From Halorhodospira sp. (GTDB taxonomy: Bacteria > Pseudomonadota > Gammaproteobacteria > Nitrococcales > Halorhodospiraceae), in assembly GCA_007127935.1 (NCBI GenBank), contig SKYL01000262.1, forward strand, positions 1 through 10,777: a stretch of 10,777 nt of DNA. Reading direction: 5' to 3'. Below the pieces are notes generated by a model that worked only from the letters and a program-made list of their open reading frames with translations, ran no database searches and was not told the origin of the DNA. Shown one piece after another: positions 6,826-10,777 of the stretch. Each line of letters starts with the position of its first letter. The first letter of the stretch is position 1. The translations under genes and the position numbers were made by a program.

Positions 6826-7171
6826 GCACCACCTCCTTCAGGGCGTCTTCCAACCGCTCCAGCGCCGAACCGGCCGGACCGTACGCGGCGCGGGTCCCTT
6901 CCATGTCGTCATGGCGCGCGGCGTCATCCATCCGCTCGACACAGCGGCGCGCCTCCTCGGCACCGGCCCCGGCCAGCGCCCCCTTCAGTGGATGGGTAAC
7001 CTCGTGGACCGCCTGGGGGTCGTCTCCGGCCATCACACGGTGTAACTCGTCGCGGCGGACGCGGAGTGTCTCTTGCAGTTGTTCCAGGATACGGCGGATC
7101 AGATCCCGGTCTCCCCCAAGGGTCGCCCCAAGGACATCGAGATCGATCACCTTCGGATCGTCGTCATTCAC
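6794..7171 (-). CDS. Free-standing histidine phosphotransfer (HPt) protein
   Basis: A 125-residue helical protein with the HPt motif THPLKGALAGAGA, in which H60 is the expected phosphate carrier. HPt proteins move phosphate between the receiver domain of a hybrid kinase and a final response regulator. The next gene, a hybrid kinase without its own HPt domain, overlaps its last 32 bases, so the two almost certainly form one relay. The start is a GTG at 7171-7169 giving MNDDDPKVID; an AAAGGGA sequence lies somewhat far upstream (about 11 bases), so initiation may be weak. No in-frame ATG occurs before residue 47, and starting there would leave little of the helix before the histidine. The terminal regulator is not adjacent; CheY further down the strand is one possible recipient. 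Confidence 0.9.
   Translation of the reverse strand: MNDDDPKVIDLDVLGATLGGDRDLIRRILEQLQETLRVRRDELHRVMAGDDPQAVHEVTHPLKGALAGAGAEEARRCVERMDDAARHDDMEGTRAAYGPAGSALERLEDALKEVVHGTGTGDGIV
6831..6838 (-). promoter_or_regulatory. Strong ribosome-binding site of the hybrid kinase gene, inside the HPt gene
   Basis: The minus strand reads AAGGAGGT, almost a full complement of the 16S rRNA 3' end, five bases before the ATG at 6825-6823. It lies inside the coding sequence of the HPt gene, whose stop is at 6796-6794. It fixes the kinase start and allows initiation independent of HPt translation. Confidence 0.85.
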
Positions 7172-7231
7172 TGGCGCGGCAATCCCTTTCTCTTTACAAG
7201 AATCGGCCCAGTGTAATCTCCAAGGACATGA

Positions 7232-7798
7232 CTAAGGAACCGGATCGCGAATCAACGGCAGGAGATCGCGGAAGGTGGCGGTCCCGGCGCGCTGCAACCA
7301 CTCGAAGGCGACCATCTCCCGGGTCACCACCACGGCACCGGCCCCCCGCACTCGCTCCAGGGCCCGATCACGGTCCCGCGGCGTGCGGGAGCCCACCGCT
7401 TCGTCGACGACAAAGACCCGCCGTCCGGCGGCCAGCAGCCCCAGCACCGTCTGCAGCACGCAGACGTGGGCCTCGGTACCGCCCACCACCACCTGGGAAA
7501 AGGGAAAGGCCTCCAGTACCCCCGCCTCACGGGTCCAGCCGAAGTGCATCTTGGCGTGGGTCCGCTCCGGGCGGAGCCACCGGGCCACCGATGGCGCCGT
7601 GGGCCCCAAGCGCTCCGGGTTCTGTTCCGTGGCGTGGATGGGAACTCCCACCCGGTCGGCGACCCGGCACAACCACGAAGCCGCCGCGACCACCTGCGTA
7701 CCGCCGTGGATGGCGGGCAACAGCCGCTCCTGGAGGTCCACCAGGAGCAAGGCCGAATTGTGCGGGTCGACAACCGCCCCGCTCGCCGCCCTGCTCAT
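7232..7798 (-). CDS. Isochorismatase-like cysteine hydrolase
   Basis: A 188-residue member of the isochorismatase-like superfamily, close to the usual length of the small (YcaC / ISOC1-ISOC2-like) type. The catalytic triad is visible as D21 in ALLLVDLQERL, K83 in THAKMHFGW and C113 in VVVGGTEAHVCVLQT. The TEQNPERLGPT segment and the EMVAFEWL near the C-terminus also fit this subgroup. Members hydrolyse various amides, imides or vinyl ethers; the substrate cannot be read from sequence, and there are no siderophore or nicotinate genes nearby to support a true isochorismatase. The ATG at 7798-7796 overlaps the TGA of the preceding lipoprotein gene (ATGA), which indicates translational coupling. 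A 60-base gap separates it from the HPt gene. Confidence 0.92.
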   Translation of the reverse strand: MSRAASGAVVDPHNSALLLVDLQERLLPAIHGGTQVVAAASWLCRVADRVGVPIHATEQNPERLGPTAPSVARWLRPERTHAKMHFGWTREAGVLEAFPFSQVVVGGTEAHVCVLQTVLGLLAAGRRVFVVDEAVGSRTPRDRDRALERVRGAGAVVVTREMVAFEWLQRAGTATFRDLLPLIRDPVP

Positions 7799-8304
7799 CG
7801 CGAAATCATGATCCCGACACCGAAGCGGACCCTCGGCTCCGACGGATACGCCGCCGGCTCGTGCCAGAGGTGGAGATCATCGGGGACCACCACCGGATAG
7901 GTCAGCGTCCGCTCGCCGACCCGCCCCTCGCGGACGGCAATGACCGTGCCGGTGACCGTCAGCCGGCGGCCATCCGCGTAGTCGGCGGTCTCCAGAAAAC
8001 CGGGATGGTCAATGAGGAACCGGCCCGTGGGCGCCATCGTCGTGGCCGGGCGCTGACTGCGGTCCAACGGATAGGCGATCATCTCCACCACCGTGGCCTC
8101 CTCCAGGTGTTCCGTGCCCAGGATTCGCCCGCCCCAGATCACCCGGCTCCCGACCCAAGGCTCCGGATCGGCGGCCACGTCGGCGGGACTCAAGTCGGCC
8201 TCCACCCCCTCCGCATCGTAACGCGGCCCGGTGGCGCAACCGGCCAGCGCCAGGGCCAGGAGCAGGACCAGCACCACGCCACGGAGATTCGGAAAGGTCG
8301 CCAT
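7795..8304 (-). CDS. Slp-family outer-membrane lipoprotein (second of a tandem pair)
   Basis: A 169-residue predicted lipoprotein. A short N-region and hydrophobic helix end in the lipobox LALAGC, giving acylated C23; the +2 residue is Ala, so Lol-mediated sorting to the outer membrane is expected. The mature part matches the Slp/YeaY family: PEPWVGSRVIWGGRI, TGRFLIDHPGFLETADYADGR, and LTVTGTVIAVREGRVGE followed by a TYPVV segment and LHLWH. E. coli Slp is an outer-membrane lipoprotein induced in starvation and stationary phase; its biochemical role is unclear. I chose the ATG at 8304-8302 because it gives a normal signal peptide; a longer frame upstream would overlap the preceding gene. The preceding slp-like gene ends 8 bases before, with GGTGAG overlapping its stop codon as ribosome-binding site. 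Confidence 0.92.
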   Translation of the reverse strand: MATFPNLRGVVLVLLLALALAGCATGPRYDAEGVEADLSPADVAADPEPWVGSRVIWGGRILGTEHLEEATVVEMIAYPLDRSQRPATTMAPTGRFLIDHPGFLETADYADGRRLTVTGTVIAVREGRVGERTLTYPVVVPDDLHLWHEPAAYPSEPRVRFGVGIMISR

Positions 8305-8312
8305 CGTTACGC

Positions 8313-8849
8313 TCACCAATAGGGCCGGTAAGGCCCATGATAGTACCGGGGGTACCGGGAATACGGATACCACGGATCGTACCAGGGGTCGTAGTACCGC
8401 CGCGGCTCCGGGAGCGGGGGCCACAAGTAATGGTACGCCACCGCCACCACCGGGTAGCGGTAGACGTAGTCACCGACCCGGCCCTCGCGGACCCCATCCA
8501 GGGTGCCCACCACCGTCAATGGACGGTCAGGCACGTAGATCACTGGATCGAGGAAGCGATCGACCCGCGCCAGGAATCGGCCGGTGGACCGGTCCACCTC
8601 CCGAGGCCGCCCATCGCGCTGCAACGGTCGCTCCACGATCTCCACCCAGGTGGCGTCGGCCTCGTGGCGCACCGAGACGATGGTGCCGCCCCACCGGATT
8701 CGCTCGCCGGCCACCCGGTCCGGCTCGGCGACGGACTGGCGGTAGGTCGGGGGATCGCCGGGGGCCGAACGGATCTCCTTGGGCGCGGCACTGCACCCGG
8801 CCACCACCAGCGCCGCCACTACCACCCCGGCGATCCAACCGCCCCTCAT
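8313..8849 (-). CDS. Slp-family outer-membrane lipoprotein with a Tyr/Pro/Trp-rich C-terminal tail (first of a tandem pair)
   Basis: A 178-residue predicted lipoprotein with lipobox LVVAGC and acylated C19; Ser at +2 fits outer-membrane targeting. The Slp core is clear: GERIRWGGTIVSV (about 48-60), TGRFLARVDRFLDPVIY, LTVVGTLDGVREGRVGDYVYRYPVV and YHYLW. It is a diverged paralogue of the next gene. From about residue 149 it carries a 30-residue tail dominated by Tyr, Pro, Arg and Trp (for example YYDPWYDPWYPYSRYPRYY), which the downstream paralogue lacks. The ATG at 8849-8847 is preceded by GGAGGG with a seven-base spacer. It begins a likely transcription unit with the next lipoprotein gene (8-base gap) and the hydrolase. 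Confidence 0.92.
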   Translation of the reverse strand: MRGGWIAGVVVAALVVAGCSAAPKEIRSAPGDPPTYRQSVAEPDRVAGERIRWGGTIVSVRHEADATWVEIVERPLQRDGRPREVDRSTGRFLARVDRFLDPVIYVPDRPLTVVGTLDGVREGRVGDYVYRYPVVAVAYHYLWPPLPEPRRYYDPWYDPWYPYSRYPRYYHGPYRPYW

Positions 8850-8880
8850 CCCGGAACCCTCCGCTACGGGCCTACTCCCA

Positions 8881-8886
8881 ACTATA
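8881..8886 (-). promoter_or_regulatory. Possible -10 element upstream of the first slp-like gene
   Basis: The minus strand reads TATAGT, matching five of six positions of the sigma-70 -10 consensus, in the 67-base gap between the permease and the first lipoprotein gene. No good -35 element sits at 16-18 bases (the 17-base position reads ACCTTC), so use would need an activator or an alternative stationary-phase sigma factor such as RpoS. No terminator is visible in the same gap, so read-through from the transporter genes is also possible. Confidence 0.3.
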
Positions 8887-8916
8887 GACAGCGCCGCAGT
8901 TCAGAAGGTGCCACCG

Positions 8917-9867
8917 TCAGTGCGTCGCCCCTCGAGGGAACCATCGGCCCAGCAACCCGTGCCGCGGAGAAAAAACGAGCGCCAGGAGGAAAAAGGCCGT
9001 GGCCACCAACACCATCGTCCCCCCGGACGCCACGTTATAATGGAACGCTAAGTACAGCCCCAGCACCCCGGACGCGGCGCCGAAGAACGCCGCCAGGAGG
9101 ATCATCCGCGGCAGGTGATCGGTGATCATGTAGGCGGTGGCCCCCGGCGTGATCAACATCGCCACCACCAGGATGATCCCCACCGTCTCCAGGCTGGCGA
9201 CGATGGTCAGCGTCAACAGCAGGATCAGGCCGTAGTGGATCACTGTGGTGTTAAACCCCAGGGACTGGGCCTGAACCTCGTCGAAGGTGTAGGCGAACAG
9301 CTCCTTGTAGAAGAAGAGCACCGCTCCCACCGCCACCGCACCGGCGGCCAGGATCAACAGCAACGCCTCGGCCCCGACCCCCAGCACGTTACCGAAGAGC
9401 ACATGGAGCAAGTGGGTGGAGGTGGCGATCTGGCTGATGATGACGACGCCGAGCGCGAAGGCGGCGGTGAACATCAGCCCCATGGCCGCGTCCGCCTTAA
9501 GCCGCGTCCGCCGCTCCAGCAGCCCGATCCCCACCGAGGTCAACGCCCCGGTCAGGAAGGCGCCGATGAAGAACGGCCAGCCCAGCAGGTAGGCCACCGC
9601 CACCCCCGGCAACACGGCGTGGGAGATGGCGTCGCCCAACAGCGCCCACCGCTTGAGGATCACGAAGCAGGAGAGTACCCCGCATACCGCGCCCACTACC
9701 ACGGCGGCCAACAGGGCGCGCTGCATAAAAGCGTACTGAAACGGCTCGGCCACCGCCTCCGGCAGCAGGCTTACCACCGCCCCCACCACCACCAGCAACC
9801 CGTCCACCAGGAACATCCCCGGCGGACCTTCGCCCCCCCCGTTTACCCACACCCCTTGTGCGGTCAC
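8917..9867 (-). CDS. ABC-3 family metal transporter permease (Mn/Fe/Zn; SitC/YfeC-like)
   Basis: A protein of about 316 residues with multiple hydrophobic helices, the inner-membrane channel subunit of a divalent-metal ABC importer. Family signatures include PFQYAFMQRALLAAVVVG near the N-terminus, WALLGDAISHAVLPGVAVAYLLG (the conserved cytoplasmic coupling region) and ETVGIILVVAMLITPGATAYM. The match to the Mn/Fe class (SitC, YfeC) seems better than to ZnuB, but the metal cannot be fixed by eye. The GTG at 9867-9865 overlaps the TGA of the ATPase gene (GTGA) and has GAGGTG seven bases upstream, so I chose it. An internal ATG at 9816-9814 (giving MFLVDGLLVVV) is a plausible alternative and would remove a 17-residue Gly-rich leader unlike the family. 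Confidence 0.93.
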   Translation of the reverse strand: MTAQGVWVNGGGEGPPGMFLVDGLLVVVGAVVSLLPEAVAEPFQYAFMQRALLAAVVVGAVCGVLSCFVILKRWALLGDAISHAVLPGVAVAYLLGWPFFIGAFLTGALTSVGIGLLERRTRLKADAAMGLMFTAAFALGVVIISQIATSTHLLHVLFGNVLGVGAEALLLILAAGAVAVGAVLFFYKELFAYTFDEVQAQSLGFNTTVIHYGLILLLTLTIVASLETVGIILVVAMLITPGATAYMITDHLPRMILLAAFFGAASGVLGLYLAFHYNVASGGTMVLVATAFFLLALVFSPRHGLLGRWFPRGATH

Positions 9868-10757
9868 GCCCGCACCTCACGCAACCGTCCCGAGCCGCCG
9901 GCCCGGGCCAGCAGCGGATCAGCGGTGAGCAACAGCAACTCGTCGGTGAGCACTTCGTCCGGCGGCCCGGAGGCCACTACGGTCCGGTTGAAAAGGATGA
10001 CGCGGTCGGCGTGTCGACGGGCGGCGGCCACATCGTGGGTGACCAACACGACGGTCCGCCCCTCCCGCCGCAGGTCGCGCATTACCTGGAAGATCAACGC
10101 CTCGCTGGCCCCGTCCACCCCCACCAGGGGCTCGTCCAAGAGCAGCAGGCGGGCATCCTGGGCCAAGGACCGGGCCAGCAAAACCCGCTTCTTCTGGCCA
10201 CCGGAGAGGGTGCCGATATGGCTGCCGCCACGATCGGTCATGGCCACCGCGCTCAGGGCCCGCTCCAGGGCCTCCCGGTGTTCGCTCCCCGCCCACCGCC
10301 GAGGCATGAAGCGGCGCCATCCACCGGCCCGGCGCAGATGGCCGTAACGGGCCGAGAAGACCACCTCGCGCACGGTGGCGGGGAAGTCCCAATCGATGGC
10401 CTCGTGCTGCGGCATGTAGGCCACAGCGCCGCTGCGCCGGACCTCGGCCGGGTCTCCGCCGAGCACCGTAAGACGGCCGTGGCGCGGGTGCATCAGCCCC
10501 ATGAAGAGCTTGAGGAGGGTCGACTTCCCGGCGCCGTTGGGTCCCACCACGGCCACCAACTCACCGGCGGGCAGTCCCAGGTCCACATCCCGGACCGCAT
10601 CCGGGGCGCCCCCGCCGTACCCGGCGCAGAGGGCCGACGCCTCCAAGGCCATCTCCCCGCCCCGGCCCCACTGCCCAGAGGTACGTACCGGCCGGGCCGG
10701 CGCGGCGAACCGCTCCGGCGCCAAACGCTCTGCGCGATAGACCGCCGCCTCACTCAC
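9864..10757 (-). CDS. ABC transporter ATP-binding subunit for divalent metal uptake (Mn/Fe/Zn; SitB/YfeB-like)
   Basis: An ABC ATPase of about 297 residues that powers the permease encoded next. Walker A is GPNGAGKST at 72-80, the Q-loop is Q117 in AYMPQHEAIDW, the ABC signature is LSGGQ at 184-188, Walker B is LLLLDEP with catalytic E209, and the switch histidine is H241. The stretch from IDWDFPATVREVV to RYGHL is typical of Mn/Fe transporter ATPases. The first 35 residues are extra compared with usual family members. The first usable start inside the window is GTG at 10757-10755 with GGAGG three bases upstream; ATG at 10652-10650 (MALEASALCAGY) would give a standard-length protein. The frame has no stop up to the window edge, so an even earlier start cannot be excluded. 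Confidence 0.93.
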   Translation of the reverse strand: MSEAAVYRAERLAPERFAAPARPVRTSGQWGRGGEMALEASALCAGYGGGAPDAVRDVDLGLPAGELVAVVGPNGAGKSTLLKLFMGLMHPRHGRLTVLGGDPAEVRRSGAVAYMPQHEAIDWDFPATVREVVFSARYGHLRRAGGWRRFMPRRWAGSEHREALERALSAVAMTDRGGSHIGTLSGGQKKRVLLARSLAQDARLLLLDEPLVGVDGASEALIFQVMRDLRREGRTVVLVTHDVAAARRHADRVILFNRTVVASGPPDEVLTDELLLLTADPLLARAGGSGRLREVRA

Positions 10758-10777
10758 GAACCTCCCACCCCCTCGTC

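Noticed and set aside
5365..6999. Long plus-strand open frame (544 codons) opposite the hybrid kinase and HPt genes
   Set aside because: Low-complexity His/Arg/Leu composition and full overlap with recognised domains on the minus strand; a shadow frame.
7200..7207. GCCGATTC on the minus strand before the HPt gene, resembling a FliA -10 element
   Set aside because: Only six of eight positions match and the sequence 11 bases upstream (TCCTTGGA) does not resemble a FliA -35 element.
7066..8322. Plus-strand open frame (418 codons) opposite the hydrolase and the second lipoprotein
   Set aside because: Pro/Arg-rich shadow frame with no domain, covering two well-supported minus-strand genes.
7795..8849. 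Tandem lipoprotein genes considered as a recent DNA duplication or repeat
   Set aside because: The two proteins share family motifs but differ at most positions and in their tails, so they are old paralogues, not a nucleotide repeat.
8903..8916. TGGCAC near the end of the permease gene as a possible sigma-54 -24 element
   Set aside because: No GC pair occurs at the required distance for a -12 element.
9115..10347. Plus-strand open frame (410 codons) opposite the transporter genes
   Set aside because: His/Gln/Arg-rich translation typical of the antisense of hydrophobic membrane-protein codons; no domain or ribosome-binding site.

Overview
The window is GC-rich and tightly packed. All twelve coding regions lie on the minus strand, so transcription runs from high to low coordinates, and the longest gap between genes is about 120 bases. 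The proteins, the FliA-type promoter, the outer-membrane lipoproteins and the Shine-Dalgarno sequences indicate a motile Gram-negative bacterium. Gene content and GC level suggest a gammaproteobacterium, perhaps of the Ectothiorhodospiraceae type; this taxonomic placement is inference, since no rRNA or other marker gene is present.

In transcription order, the first region (10757-8917) holds an ABC ATPase and a membrane permease of the Mn/Fe/Zn (SitB-SitC / YfeB-YfeC) class, joined by a GTGA stop/start overlap. No substrate-binding protein gene is seen. The second region (8849-7232) holds two tandem Slp-family outer-membrane lipoproteins, the first with a Tyr/Pro/Trp-rich tail, then an isochorismatase-like cysteine hydrolase coupled to the second lipoprotein by an ATGA overlap.

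The third region (7171-4384) is a signalling pair: a free-standing HPt protein and a large hybrid histidine kinase (PAS-PAS-HisKA-HATPase-REC-REC). The kinase starts inside the HPt gene behind a near-perfect Shine-Dalgarno. Its first PAS domain looks like a LOV domain that has lost the photoactive cysteine.

The fourth region (4263-1) is a chemotaxis operon: a STAS protein, CheY, a CheA with an extra C-terminal CheW domain, a ParA/MinD-like ATPase of the type that positions chemotaxis arrays, and the start of an unrecognised protein cut by the window edge. A good match to a sigma-28 (FliA) promoter lies just upstream of the STAS gene, which ties this operon to late flagellar gene expression.

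Taken together, the left half reads as a sensory and motility block. A multi-step phosphorelay (hybrid kinase plus HPt) sits directly upstream of a chemotaxis core (CheA-CheW fusion, CheY) that carries a partner-switch-like STAS protein and a ParA-type positioning ATPase. Functional cross-talk between the two modules is inferred from gene order only. No CRISPR array, insertion sequence, tRNA, rRNA or convincing terminator was found.
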